Assembly: GCF_051622035.1 (NCBI RefSeq)
Contig: NC_135356.1
Location: 29,116,290 to 29,180,289 of the forward strand
Length of the DNA: 64,000 nt
DNA from: Arctopsyche grandis
Lineage: Eukaryota > Arthropoda > Insecta > Trichoptera > Hydropsychidae
Reading direction: 5' to 3'
Position 1 is the first letter of the stretch. Each line of letters begins with the position of its first letter. A model generated the notes under the pieces. The model was not told the origin of the DNA, made no database searches, and was given only the letters and a program-made list of their open reading frames with translations. Below, piece after piece: positions 28,824 through 63,265 of this stretch. The position numbers were made by a program, and so were the translations under genes.

Positions 28824-29667
28824 ACGGATATTCTAAAAATTATTATAATATATGCGTAAGACGATTTCGGGGATGGGTGTCGTCATGACTTTTCGTTTGA
28901 ATATAAAATAGATATATTTTTTACTATAGAACCGACGGTTGGAACAAAAAGGTTACGGAGTGACTCTCATCCTTGGAGTAATCTCATTTACTCCAGACTT
29001 ATTCTAATATACGGACTGATCTGTGGCGTACGGAATCATATGTATGATCGTATCCGTGCGTGGAAATCAATATATTGACCGTACAGAACTAGAGCTTCGT
29101 AGATTTGGTGTTGGCCTTTGGAAATGTTATTGGTTTTTATAAGCTTCGCCATTTTGTGTTGGTGTTTCCCTGGATATGTTGAAGATCTTAATATTTGAAA
29201 CTCACTTTTGTATATTTTATTTCTCTTATGTACATACGTATATGTCGGGGCAAAGTCACGTAGGCCACCATGGATTTTTTTAATTGATATCCAAAATAGT
29301 GTTATATAATGAAAAATGTTATATTAACATTATGCGAAACGTTGATTCATTGAATGGAGTATATTTTAAAACTTTTGCAATATTATTACTTTTTATCGCT
29401 AATCAATGTGCAGTGGAAATTTATTAAAACACACTAGTCTTACGGGACCAGAATATTCTATTGAAAAAGTATTATATATATAATATAATAAATAGTTGAC
29501 AGTATTTTATCATATATGTAAGACGTCAATTTATTTCATCTTGTTTTTTTTCTGTATTTGTTGGTCTTTGGATGTATTAAAGTTAAAAAACAATACTTTT
29601 GCAGTTCCAATACCAATATTTTACCATCGATTGACGTTTAAAGTATTGTTTGAATTTGAGTGGTCAA
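28824..29667 (+). other. elgi 3' untranslated/downstream region
   Basis: Sequence from the elgi stop codon to the piggyBac insertion. An AATAAA at 29487-29492 is a plausible polyadenylation signal. If the transcript normally extended further, the piggyBac insertion would have cut into it. Confidence 0.4.
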
Positions 29668-32600
29668 TTAACACATAGGATACCACGGGCTATTGCTAAA
29701 GAAACAGGCGTGCGGCGGGGAGAATTTGCGCTAATCTTTGCATAAAACTGTAACTGTTTAAAATGTCATATCTCTTTTACCAGTAAACGTATAAAAGTGA
29801 AATTTGAAATGCAGTTTCGTATGGACTATCTTAAAATTTCGTAATTGTAAAATCAGTAAAAGTCAAACTGTGAGTCGCGTACTAATAAAATAAATAATTA
29901 AAATGTGTATAAATATGGCAAATATACATATTTTATAAATAAACAAAAAAAATCTAGCAGCAGTGAACCTTTGTGTAACAAAAACAACAAATGTCGTTAT
30001 TTGAAACCTATAAATACAATGCAGTCAGATGCAATTCCATATGCGCTTTGGAATTGCCGACATCCAACAAGGTTAATCCTCTTTCGTCATAAATAACAAT
30101 ATCAGTGAGAGAATTTTAGGACATCGGCAAAATCTAAGAGGAACATAAAACAGATGTGAGAAAAAAAAAAGGTCCCCCCAAAATGTGTTTATTACCTAGT
30201 GCAGTGGTTAGTAACCAGGAGTCAAGTGTAGGCAATAAATTACCGAAGAAATATAAAAGGGCACATAGTAAACAATGGTGATATTTTCTTCAGAACATGA
30301 ATATAAAAAAAATCAAACATATTTATTCAACTAAAAACACAAAAAAAGCACTCACCCAGCAAACTGCACCCCTTATGTAGATATTCACATTTGATTGATT
30401 GGTAGATATTTACACAATATTTATTTAAAAGTTTCCTTTATATTATAATATATTATCGATAAACTCACTTTATGTATATTTTTATTATTTACACACACAC
30501 ACGTTATTTAAACACAATATGAAATTCGTACACTAATGAAATTTTATATCTAATATTTTTTTTTTGTATGGTAGTCTTGATAACACTTTCCAACATGTAG
30601 TGGAATTTTACATTGTTTACACATAAAAGCACTCAGTTTACGAATTTTTAGTTTTGCACACACTCGACAATTACGTCTCACTAATTTATTCGTTTTTTCA
30701 TTAGTTATTTTCACTAATTCATGATCTTTTATGAAACCACGTAGTCTTTCGTTCGGATCAATGCTGGGAGTCCTCGTCATGACAGAAGTTGAAGGTATAT
30801 TGGAATGTGTGTCTGATGTACCTGGTGTATTGGAAATGTTACTCTGAAGCCATGCCTCTGCGACTTTCAGCATAAACTCTTGGAATTTCCAATTCGTCCC
30901 ATTCAACTTTTTGTGGATATGATAAGCGTTCAAAATTCCGCAATGCATCAGATACATTGCGGCTTTCTTCGTCCACTTGATGGTTTTCCGTGAAACGGGG
31001 TTGTACGATAGGTACTGATCCGCGAGATCGACTCCACCCATAAATTTATTATAGTCCATGATGCTGATTGGCTTCTTGATGGGTTGATTTGTTTTCCTGT
31101 CGATTTTGCCAGTTTCTACAATTTGCGCCTGATGGATGGTTGAAATAATTCTGACGTCTCGTTTTTTGTTTGTCTTCCAAATTTGAATCAATATATCCCC
31201 CTTTCTTCGATGTATTGATTCATGAATTTGTAAGCGGGCGTTTTTCAAAATTTGCGGTAAGCCACGATTTTTTCTAATAGTTCCGCATATTCTTGTTTTA
31301 GCTCCCAATAAATTGGTAGCTAAATTAACGCTATTGTAATAATTATCAGCGTAGACATTGTACCATTTATTTAAGTACGGAGATAACAAATCGGTGATAG
31401 TGTTATTCAAAGAAGTACCTACACCCGAATACAATTTGAAATAACAAATATAGCCACTTTTTGCTTCACATATCATCCTATTTAGAATCCCGTACTTAAC
31501 GATCTTCATAGGGTTATACACCTTGCATTTGAGGCGCCCCCTCCACGGTATCATGCCTTCGTCCAAAGACAGGTTTTGCGTCGGTGTGTACGTCTCTTGA
31601 AACTTTTTCGTGAAGTAGTCTATTATGTTTTGAATTTTAATTAGGCGATTTGGACTGCCGGTCGGAATCTTCTCATTGTCAGAAAAGTGGAGATACCTTA
31701 AAATCTGCTGAAATCTATTTCTGCTCATCGTCTTTCGAAAATATGGAGTTTCGATAAGAGGATTGGTGCTCCAATAGTCGCTGATGGAATTTTTTCTGAC
31801 AATAGCCATTATCAGAACTAATCCGAACCATTTTTTTAGCTCGGGAACGAGAACATCTCTCCATTTTCGCGAGTGTGTGGAAGTTGGATATTTGATATTA
31901 TTTTTGGCATAATATCGGTTTGTCTCCTCGGCTATAATACCAAATAAATCATCTCCAATGAAGAGTGAAGTCACGTCTCCCACGTTAGATGGATTATCAG
32001 GAAAAATGTTCAATCCTGGTAGTCCTTCAAAGCTGTTGAGATTTCTAGGAGGATCAAATTCGGACCAATCCAATGTCACATCAGGGATACCTTCTTCTGA
32101 AGAATTTTCAGATTCTGACTGGTTGACACGTGGTTCTGAAGTTTCTGACTCAGAATCTCCACTTTCTTGGACATAAGCCTCATCGATGTCTTCTTCACCT
32201 TCGCTAGGAGGTTGAGAAAGTTGGTCTTCGAAAGTCTCGTCAAAAAATGAATCTTCTCTCTCAGCCATTTTATAACGATAACACAAAACAGAAAACACGA
32301 AATTTCACAATAAAATCAGAGTTTTATAAAATAGTCACAAAAACACAAAATCCATTTATAACAATAACACAACAGAAAACACGAAATTTCACAATATAAT
32401 CCAAAAGAGTTTCACAAAAACACAAAATCCAAAAAATAGAATCCAAAAAGCATCGAAAATCAAAATAGTCAAAGATATCAAATAGAACACGAAATCTAAA
32501 AAATAACGCGTATATTTATCGATAAACGTTTCCTCGTCACGGTCAGAAAAGGACTGAAATGATCTCGACCTTTCTGAAAATATAGCACCCTTATTTTTTT

Positions 32601-33082
32601 CTACCTATATCTTTTCTACGAATTAGTAAATATGTCAATAGAAAAAAAATCTGTTATGCATATGTGAACATATGTGAGCTTTCGCTGGTTTCGAACCTCT
32701 GAAAAGGTCGATGACGATCTGTTCTATTATTTTTACAAGCCTCCTATACGCTTTAGTTAAATAAAATAAAATTTGAGACATCTTCGGCATAACCAAAGAA
32801 ATATTTTGTAAATTTAAAGAAATATTTGGTACATTTGCTATAGTCCAGTTTCTAACCTTCTGGATTTTTCAGTATCGACTATTTTTAAATTATTTTAGTT
32901 AAATATCACCAACGACATCTTTTACTAAGCCCCGATATGAATAAATTACAAGAAATACGAGGTTCAACGTGTTTTTTCTTTATATGAAGTAGGAGTGACG
33001 CAACGCACAAATTTGTGCGCACGGTAGCCAGAGGAAGTTTTTCAAACGCACAAATTTGTGCGCACGGTATCCTGCGTGTTAA
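29668..33082 (-). mobile_element. piggyBac transposon, apparently complete (3.4 kb)
   Basis: TTAA lies at 29668-29671 and 33079-33082. The ends read inwards TTAACACATAGGATACC and TTAACACGCAGGATACC. The right end has a subterminal motif ACGCACAAATTTGTGCG, itself palindromic, repeated twice (about 33003 and 33048). Between the ends is one uninterrupted transposase frame. It sits between the convergent elgi and forkhead genes. Its ends differ from both MITE families with TTAA sites, so it is a third piggyBac-type lineage here. Confidence 0.9.
30550..32268 (-). CDS. piggyBac transposase, intact frame
   Basis: 572 aa from MAEREDSFFDETFEDQ, single exon. An acidic N-terminal region (residues 1-75) is followed by the DDE transposase domain, called DDE_Tnp_1_7. 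The three catalytic aspartates expected of the family are visible in NLSLDEGMIPWRGR (D236), YADNYYNS (D308) and FMGGVDLADQ (D414, with D417 beside it). The C-terminal cysteine-rich domain is complete: CRVC, CKQC, H, C, H at 534, 537, 550, 553, 558, 562, 567, which in this family binds the terminal repeats. Transposition is by cut-and-paste at TTAA with precise excision. No stop or frameshift is seen and both ends are present, so this copy could be active. The start at 32268 was preferred over an in-frame ATG at 32298 because the acidic MAE start is typical. A domesticated host gene is less likely given the flanking TTAA repeats. Confidence 0.93.
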   Translation of the reverse strand: MAEREDSFFDETFEDQLSQPPSEGEEDIDEAYVQESGDSESETSEPRVNQSESENSSEEGIPDVTLDWSEFDPPRNLNSFEGLPGLNIFPDNPSNVGDVTSLFIGDDLFGIIAEETNRYYAKNNIKYPTSTHSRKWRDVLVPELKKWFGLVLIMAIVRKNSISDYWSTNPLIETPYFRKTMSRNRFQQILRYLHFSDNEKIPTGSPNRLIKIQNIIDYFTKKFQETYTPTQNLSLDEGMIPWRGRLKCKVYNPMKIVKYGILNRMICEAKSGYICYFKLYSGVGTSLNNTITDLLSPYLNKWYNVYADNYYNSVNLATNLLGAKTRICGTIRKNRGLPQILKNARLQIHESIHRRKGDILIQIWKTNKKRDVRIISTIHQAQIVETGKIDRKTNQPIKKPISIMDYNKFMGGVDLADQYLSYNPVSRKTIKWTKKAAMYLMHCGILNAYHIHKKLNGTNWKFQEFMLKVAEAWLQSNISNTPGTSDTHSNIPSTSVMTRTPSIDPNERLRGFIKDHELVKITNEKTNKLVRRNCRVCAKLKIRKLSAFMCKQCKIPLHVGKCYQDYHTKKKY

Positions 33083-35371
33083 TTATAGCCAAGTGTATTG
33101 TTTCTTCTACAACTTTTACTGAATTCACTTTTTATATTATATTAATATACTATAATTCACGATGCAAAATTACATTTGTATGAAAGTATTGTAAAAAAAA
33201 TAAGAATGGGTAGGATTTCATTAAACGGTCATCGTCTCTAATTGTCAACGCGACTGTATCTGATAAAAAATTTAACTTGCGTATTTTTTAATGTGTATTC
33301 ATATTGTATATTTGTTGCGTATCAAAAACCATAATATTTGTATGTATTTTTAAAAAAAAAATGGTCATATTTAGTTTTTTTTCAATTTTGTTTTAGTCAT
33401 TTTAATTGGCATATATGTTTTTATTTTAAATTTTAAGTTGTACAGTGTGATATTGAAATGTAAGAATATAATTACAAATTTATTCGTTGCAAAATTGCTT
33501 TGTTGAAACAAAATGTTTTTTATCGGTCTGTGTTTGACCTTTTTTTGTTATTATTATATATAATATACATTACATATTAACTTAGTTAATGTTATGAACT
33601 GAAATCGTCTAGGAAAGAATTTTGTACGCTAGTGGCACGTGCAAATTTATGAATCTCCAATTGTGGCAGGGGTTAATTTATAGTCTTACCTGATGTCTAT
33701 GGATATCCATGCATCTTCAGTTCTCATCAACCTTTATATCATATACAAAAATCTTTGTTTTGAAGATTTAAATTTATTTTGCTTATTCATATGATGAATT
33801 ATAAAATTTATAGTTGATTTCTTTTTACAGACCGCACTCGAGTCGATTGCCACGTTTTTTTTTTTTTTTTTAAATTCAAATATAATACTAATTTTAACAA
33901 ACGCTAACTCATTAAAATCTCCAATTATACAACAATTAAGAATCTTTTTTTTAATTACATATTGATATTAGACTAATTTTGTGATCTCCATATGTCTTTT
34001 GTCAGCATTGGTATATTTTTTTGTATTGTATGTGTATATTTTCTCACTGCTTGGTAAATTTGGTCGAAAAAGACAGAGACAGCATCTGAAACCCTCAATC
34101 TTCATAGTGTGATATTATGCTGTTAAAATTTTTTTTTTTTTCATTATAAATAAATAATTGATTTTAATAATTGGTAGTTTGCATGTACATATATCTGCGC
34201 ACATACATTATTACTGTCTTTCATAATATAATGTAACTTTTTTACCTTTTTCATAATTGTATGCAACCATATATCTTAAATAATTATGTACAACTGTTTG
34301 TGTATATATAAATATATATACATAATTACTTTTTATTTGTTTTATTCACCTTATCTTATGTTTTAGTGGGATGTAATAATAAATTCGAATAATTTTTGGA
34401 AATTTATTCTAACAAAAAAAAAACGTAAATAATAATAATTAATATAACATACGGCAAAATCTCAATTTAATTATGTTATTATTTTTAATTCAGCTTTTGT
34501 CTTTTTTAATGCAAAAACCAATTTTTGTTTAAACATTTACAAATATTAAGATTTCACTTCGAAGCCGAAGTTTCGCTGCGTTGTATATTAATTTTGATGA
34601 CAATATGTATAAAATTTCAACATTTATTCATAGCTACAATGGAATACGTAGACTAAAATTTAAAAAAAATATATTCACAATAATACTTAATACAATCGAA
34701 ATTAAAACTATTTCATTCATAGTACATCAACATGTTGCAATATAAATATATAGCCTATCATCAGAATATTAACTATTTTTGGATTAAGGAAAATTGATAT
34801 GATTTTGTACAATATCAAAATATGTTGTACTATGAATTTGAATATATTAATATTCATTCTAAAGTAAAAAAAATTAAATTATAATACATTGATTTAAAAT
34901 CCAAGTCAATATCTACTTAATTGTACAAATCCACTTAAATGTAATGATCAAAATAAATTTGCATAATTTAAAGTGAATTTTGAAGAAAAAAAAAACAATT
35001 ACAAACTACACGGCCTTGGGCACTTGAAAAATCTTAAATCAGAATAAGTACAAATGGAAAGTTTCATGGGTTCCGCAAAGGCAGATCTCAAACTTATCTA
35101 AATTTCTTGATAAAATGAAAAACAACTTACAATGACACAATGATTCAATTTTGAACAATCCGAAATGGAGTACACAATGAATATTTTATGTATTAAAATA
35201 TGTGGGTATATATATGTATATGTATAATGGAAACGCTTGTGTTTCCTAATTTAGAGCATTCGAATTTGATACGTGATTACACAATAATATCGTAGTAATA
35301 ATAATTAGTATATGTGTTTGTGCGTTTTCGCTAAAATTGTCACTCAATGTGCACAAATGCTGAACGTAGAT
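33083..35371. other. AT-rich intergenic / forkhead 3' UTR
   Basis: 2.3 kb between the piggyBac element and the last forkhead coding exon, which would be transcribed into it. Several minus-strand AATAAA signals occur (for example near 34623). A poly-T run lies at about 33855. No coding region or repeat shared with the rest of the window was seen. Confidence 0.5.
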
Positions 35372-57266
<21,895 letters not shown>

Positions 57267-57586
57267 CTGAAAAGAAACGAGAGAAGCGCTATTATTGTTT
57301 ATCTATGTATGTATAATATTTGTGATCAAACTAGAAATAAAATAATAAACGATCATAAATGTAATAAATCCTGCACACAGATAATAAAAAAAAACATCTT
57401 TATTTTATTGATATAAGATTATGATACTTCCAACTACATAGATTAGGGTTGCCAAACGTCCCGGTAGACCGGGACAAGTCCCGGTTTATACATATGTACA
57501 GTCCCTGCTCATAATATTACGCCACCCCGATTGAATCGCGTTCGCGCCCATTTGTAACGGTTATAAATAATTCACAATAAGATATT

Positions 57587-58538
57587 TTGGGCTAGTTTTT
57601 TTTTGTAAGCTCATCCTTATTTGCTACTCTATTCACCAACAAAAAATAATACAACATTATCATTCAAAATGTCTTCAAAAATAAAAGTGAAATGATAGAA
57701 ATGAGTTTGCTCCTGAATTACGTAAAGCATATACGAGCGTTTCTGAGAAGATTTTTTATTATTTCGTTAACAACACCGTGATTTTTTCTTTTGCTACAGC
57801 TTTATTATATTTTTAGGGTAAGTTGGTGATTCATTTGTAAAAAAATTTCTTTCATTTATGTTTTAAATTGCTCGTGAGTCTTAAATAGATTATTTTTTAG
57901 ATTAGTCGGAAAGCAATTCTTTTTAAAGAAAGAAATGCAAGTATTATAGCATTTAAACTGGAATGTTTTATAAATATAAAATCGTGACAATAGAGGGTGT
58001 AAGTAAATAAGGCTGTTTGCAAAATAAGGAAACATCTGGAACAAAGTGACTTTATTAATGTTATAATATTAAAACTGGAATGTTTTATAAATATAAAATC
58101 GCGACAATAGAGGGTGTAAGTAATACGGCTGTTTGAAAAATAAGGAAACATCTGGAACAAAGTGACTTTATTAATGCTATAATACTTGCATTTCTTTCTT
58201 TAAAAAGAATTGCTTTCCGACTAATCTAAAAAATAATCTATTTAAGACTCACGAGCAATTTAAAACATAAATGAAAGTAATTTTTTTACAAATTAATCAC
58301 CAACTTACCCTAAAAATATAGTAAAGCTGCAGCAAAAGAAAAAATCACGGTGTTGTTAACGAAATAATAAGAAATCTTCGCAACAACGCTCGTATATGCT
58401 TTACGTAATTCAGGAGCAAACTCATTTCTCTGATTTCACTTTTATTTTTGAAGACATTTTGAAGGATAATGTTGTATTATTTTTTGTTGGTGAATAGAGT
58501 AGTAAAAAGGACGAGCTTACAAAAAAAAACTAGCCCAA
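57587..58538. repeat. Large palindrome, ~365 bp arms with duplicated centre
   Basis: The left arm (57587-57952, from TTGGGCTAGTTTTTTTTT) and right arm (58172-58538, ending AAACTAGCCCAA) are near-perfect inverted copies with a few substitutions. The ~220 bp centre holds two direct copies, ~117 bp apart, of a segment containing AACTGGAATGTTTTATAAAT, CGACAATAGAGGGTGTAAGT-like and GGAAACATCTGGAACAAAGT. One arm reads as NEFAPELRKAYTSVSEK, faintly like a Tc1-type transposase start, but this is weak. About 100 bp to the left is a CAGTCCCTGCTCATAATATT motif resembling a Tc1 end. Confidence 0.85.
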
Positions 58539-58846
58539 GAATTATTCTAAAATCCATTCATATTTGTAACTGTTTCCATATGTAATTATGTACTTTGCAG
58601 AAAATGTATTGTACCAGATCTGGAAAAGGAAGATGTGCATACAATTCGGCATACATATACATACATATGCAGGTATATGAATCAACACATACGTATTACA
58701 AAATAGAGCCGAATAGAGACCTCCAACTTCGTCATCCAAAGGTACATACATAAGACCCTGTAGCATACATACATATGTACAGTCAACTAAACGCATTCGC
58801 AGAAGGGAATAACCTCATATGGGGCCCATTGTTGATCGAACACAAT

Positions 58847-58903
58847 ACCGGTTCATATGAACCGGTCGCCATTTCCTAAAGGTGATAATCGATTCGCGAA
58901 TCG
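58847..58903. other. Two perfect palindromes, 20 and 14 bp
   Basis: ACCGGTTCATATGAACCGGT (58847-58866) and CGATTCGCGAATCG (58890-58903) lie 23 bp apart in a short GC-richer interval. Such dyads can be dimer-binding sites; no known factor is assigned. Confidence 0.6.
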
Positions 58904-59059
58904 GCGACTTTTGCGAAAGTTCACATCAGCGATTATACCGGGTTCAACGAAACGACACGATCCAATTTTGAGAATCATTCAAACATAAGTATGTACATAC
59001 ATGTGGATATGTAAGCCACAGGTCGCCACGCGGGTTTTTTGGCTTAGTTCATTTTTTTT

Positions 59060-59690
59060 TCCAGTATTATCCTACTGACCTATATTTTATCTGAATTACC
59101 ATTACTAACCTATGCTTCACCTGTATGGAATAACGACTCGAATACCAACCTTTCCAAGCTCCAAATAATACAAAAATAAATCCCTAAAAATAATTTATAA
59201 TACACCTCTATACATATACTAACTTGAAAAAACTGCATGCCATAAATTTCCTTTTGTTACAGACATTACTTACAAACTAATCAGTAGATTCTATGTCACT
59301 ATTCTAATCACTAATAAGTAATAACCATACTAATTCACCTGTGAAGAGTCTCGGTGATTACAACAAAATGTCTATGCCCTTCAGGTATAACACACAGATT
59401 GCCTAAACACAATCTGCTTTAGGTCATCGACTTTAGAGTCTTGAATTAATATTATGTATTAGATGTATTATGAGCATTTATAAGAATTGTGAATAGGTAT
59501 TTGAGCTCTTTTTCCTATTATGCTGTACATTAACATTAGAATATAATAATATGATTATTAACAAAATTAAATTAAAATTGTAAAATAGAAAATGATCAAT
59601 AGATCAGTAGCTATTAAAATAGATATTAGATGTATTGTGAACATAATGTAGTAATAATAAATGGCATTTAAAAATCAAAAGAAATATTTT
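59060..59690 (+). pseudogene. Jockey-like LINE ORF2 C-terminus with 3' UTR
   Basis: Decayed frame pieces LCFTCMEITTRI-like, LQIIQ/NKSLKIIYNTPLYT, NLKKLHAINFLLLQTLL, followed by short KSLGDYNKMSMP and a 3' UTR (59488-59685) ending AATAAATGGCATTTAAAA. The order L-x-Y-A-x-P-V-W-N, L-Q-I-I-Q-N-K-x-L-K-I-I-Y-N-T-P, L-H is the known Jockey ORF2 C-terminal region. The shared 3' UTR links it with the copies at 43560 and 54025. Confidence 0.75.
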
Positions 59691-59821
59691 ATCTGTAGGT
59701 GCAGTGAACAGGGGTTTTCAATACAAAATATGATATGTTTTTTAGTAAAATAAATAAACAAGTATTATGTATTGTAATAAAATAAATCAATAAAAATCTA
59801 AATATTTTAGATAAGATCCGT

Positions 59822-60535
59822 CGTTTCCTTTACTATTACTATTTGGCTCCTTTGAGAGTATCATTTTTAAATAATATGAAGATCACTGCTGACAGCTAAA
59901 TAATGTCTTGTATAGTTAACGGTAATTTCATACTGTCAAGATTTTTTTGGTCAAGAAATTCAACATTATTCGTTCGTATAATTTGACTTTTATTTTTTGT
60001 TAGTTTTGTTTCGCGTTTTGAAATATTTACATTAGTAAAATTTTAATATAAAATACTCAAGTTGTTGATATTATTTATGGAATATGTATAAGTTTAAAAT
60101 TAATGGAAATTTATATTTTTTAGACGATAAAAGTAATTATCAACGTCATGTTGTGGACAACAAAACTTACAGTAATATTGTTAAAGACCTTGCATTGAAT
60201 TATATTGTAATAATATTATTATATCGTTCAATAAATAAGATATAATTTAATAAAAATAAATAAATTATATTACGTCCTTCGTTAATGAATGAGTTCGTTA
60301 ATGATTAAACTCCTTTAGCTTTATGTAGAAAGAAGGCATTAGATTACTTCAATGTTAGGTAATCCCCGTAATCAGATCACAAATATTTTACGGGCAGGAA
60401 TATCATGGAAATAATAGAGTCAAGCTAATAAAAGTCTTGTAAAAATTAAACTTTTTCAAGACAATTGTAATAAGTCTACGATCTATGTTAGAGTGCCATG
60501 AAATATTGAACAAAATTTGTGAATCTGTAATGAAA
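59822..60535. repeat. Duplicated segment E, copy 2
   Basis: The partner of 45370-45995, same orientation. It has extra segments, for example GTTGTGGACAACAAAACTTA near 60150. It begins ~135 bp after the Jockey-like 3' end. Confidence 0.75.
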
Positions 60536-61255
60536 GCTATATTTTTCATAACAAACAAACAAACGTTCATCTTTATATGGAATAAAATAATTAAAATGCT
60601 GAACTTTCCAATAAATATTAGATTGAACACACGATCAGAGTTGCAGATCTAAATCAGCAATTAATGGGGCATGTAGAAAGTGCTCGATCGTCACCCGAGA
60701 GAGTGCCATGGAATTAGACGAAGATGACAGGAGTGGAAGAGGTGTATGCTGAACCATAATATTACTGGCGAGAAGGAAAAAAAATATCACAGTATAAAAA
60801 ACAAACGAAGAAAATCCCACAATCTGGGAAAATTAAATTGTTTTCGCAACGCTGACACTTAAAAGTCGGAAAATCGACGATAAAATTGGCGTAAAATTAA
60901 AATAGCACATTACGATAAATAAGATTGACTTTTGATCTGGGTGTGTTGTAAGAATTGCGCAAGTCTCGAATTAATTATAACGTTGATTAAATTAATATAT
61001 GTATGTACTACACTTAATATTTATTATTGCTTACGATTTGAAAAACATGTACGTTACTTAATACATGTGATTTTACACGAATTGCAGGTACAGATAGGTT
61101 ATTTGCAAACCATTGGTATTCAAAAATTAATTTTTATTATAATATATGACGTATTGCCCTTTGAATTGTCTGTCTAAAGGTTTTTCGTCAAAGTGAGGAA
61201 CATATCGATCGCTTGGTCTACAGATTTGTATGTAAATTTTTGAACTTGTGTCAAA

Positions 61256-61410
61256 TTTTAAGTTTGTATTGAATTTTAAGTTTGTAGATGCTGGAATAAT
61301 TAAGGTTTTTCTTTCAGGGCTATTTATGTATACCACCTAAATTACCTTGAAAGGAAAAACCTGAATTATTCCAGCATCCACAAACTCAAAATTCGATACG
61401 AATTCAAAAT
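61256..61410. mobile_element. Hairpin, ~70 bp arms
   Basis: GTAGATGCTGGAATAATTAA at left is mirrored by GAATTATTCCAGCATCCACA at right, with the inverted match continuing outwards through AAGTTTG and inwards through GGTTTTTCTTTCA. The loop is only ~26 bp. It is likely a small MITE, but no target duplication was found. Confidence 0.6.
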
Positions 61411-62140
61411 GGACATACAATATCAGTGCACCAAGCCATCAATATGTACTAATTAATATATGTACATTGTATGTTTTATGTTCAAATTAATCATTAAATA
61501 TGCATATAATATACATATGTACATATATAATTGGCAATTATAACGAACACACAGATATTTGGGTCTAATCTCGACCTTCCGACGAATCGAGCGATTGTGA
61601 GAATCCTCCGATGACGTCGATCTATTTTTTTTTTTAAATCAGACAAAATTTTACGATATTCAAACACCACAAGCACAACGCGTATATGTAGATATGTACA
61701 CGACATATTATACATTTGGACCGATAGTCACGGGTGACCCAATATCGAGTCAGATAAAACGCTCGCATAAAATAGAGCGAGCAAACAACGTGTGAAATCA
61801 CACGCATTTTTTTTTTTCAAAAGACTTTCATCGAAATCGGATCGCGAAGTTTGGAAAGGATCGTATTTCTATCCAATTAAATGTTAAAAAATACAGGTTT
61901 CAAACGCTTCGTGGGCGTCAAAGTCTAGTAGACGTACGAAAGTGGAAAATTAAGCACGTGTGTATAAATCGCGCTCGATTGAATTCAAATGAGCCGTGAA
62001 AACTAAATAAAAACAATTTTATTATTGTTTTAAAATATAATTGATATGCAATTAATAACAAGACGACGAGACTTGACAGCATCGCCTAAATGCAACGTGC
62101 GGTATAATATATATATATATACTTTTTAAATTAATGTATG

Positions 62141-62425
62141 TGTTACAGTCGAAGTGTATTTTCAGTTGTAATATGTATATTCCAACTGGCGGTTTATGTC
62201 ATTAATATTCGAATACAATTCAACTTGTAAATTACATATCTATAAGAACAGATACACTTTCAACAATGTGGGCCAGTTGTAATATAACAGTTGAGTTTTG
62301 ACAGCTCTGATGTTTTTACGAATGCTTTAGATATCAATAATGCGTTCATATTTGCTAGGTATTACGAATGAAGCTACCATATTACGATAACTTTAAGAAT
62401 GTGTTCTAAACAAAAATGTGACTCC
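62141..62425 (+). repeat. Dispersed repeat D, copy at 62 kb
   Basis: Matches 43957-44250 (AACAGTTGAGTTTTGACAGC, GATGTTTTTACGAATGCTTT, CTAGGTATTACGAATGAAG). It is followed at 62470-62815 by several inverted and direct copies of TATAGTTGAACTGTA / CAACTGAAAATATAC words, a fold-back region that may belong to the same element. Confidence 0.65.
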
Positions 62426-62830
62426 AACTCAATTTACTAGTTGAATGACGGTTTTACGATAACCTAATCTTTCCATCTTACCTGGTACCGAATTATAGTT
62501 GAACTGTAATTTCAGCTGTAATATATTTTGACCAGTTTTAATGTAATTCGCAACATGAATCAACTAACGTGGGTTACACGCAATATATTCCAACTAGTCA
62601 AAGTATATTACAACTGAAAATATACTTCAACTATAAGGGTAGTTGGTACCAGGTTATTTGGAATATATTCTAACTAGTCAAAATATATAACAACTGGAAG
62701 ATACACTTCAACTGGGTCTACGTGACGAGCCAGAAAGCTCCATCCAACCTAACAACCAACTTATAGTTGAACTGTATATTCAGTTGTAATATATTTCAGC
62801 TGTGATATTTTTATTTTACATAGATATATA

Positions 62831-63265
62831 CGAGGAAGGCTTGAGAGGAAGACCCCAATGCGCCTCCCTGAACAATTAATTACAAACAATGCAGCATTTT
62901 ATTATTACATAAATCACTGTATTTCTAAGTGTAAGTTGAAGAACACGAAATAACAATTAATTGATTAATTAATTACATAATTAATCCATTGAGACATCTA
63001 TGGATTTAGATTTTGTATATATTTTTTACAAACTATACACACAATAAATACAGAAGATTTGTGACAGCAGGAAAGATGATTTTTTTCCCAATTTTGAGGA
63101 ATCGTTTCAATCATGATCAGATAAAATTCTCAAACTCCGATAAGAAACGATCGATTCGGAGTCACAAATACCCCCAAATCTAACCAGCAGTATAGCGGAT
63201 CGAACCCACTGATCACTTGGTGCTAAACATACACGCTACTATTAAGCCATACTGCTGGCTTAAAT
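62831..63265 (-). mobile_element. tRNA-derived SINE, copy 2
   Basis: On the minus strand it has CCAGCAGTATGGCTTAATAG, TAGCGTGTATG, the B box GGTTCGATCC, CTGCTGGTTAGATTTGGGG, GTGACTCCGAATCGAT, and the tail GCGCATTGGGGTCTTCC...AAGCCTTCCT. The order agrees with 23188-23566. The intact B box and A-box-like TGGCTTAATAGT support derivation from a tRNA. Confidence 0.75.

Noticed and set aside
60635-60820. RTE-like LINE tail near 60.7 kb
   Set aside because: Only a vague likeness (a CACCCGAGAGAGTG stretch) to the 39.3 kb and 41.2 kb copies; too short to call.
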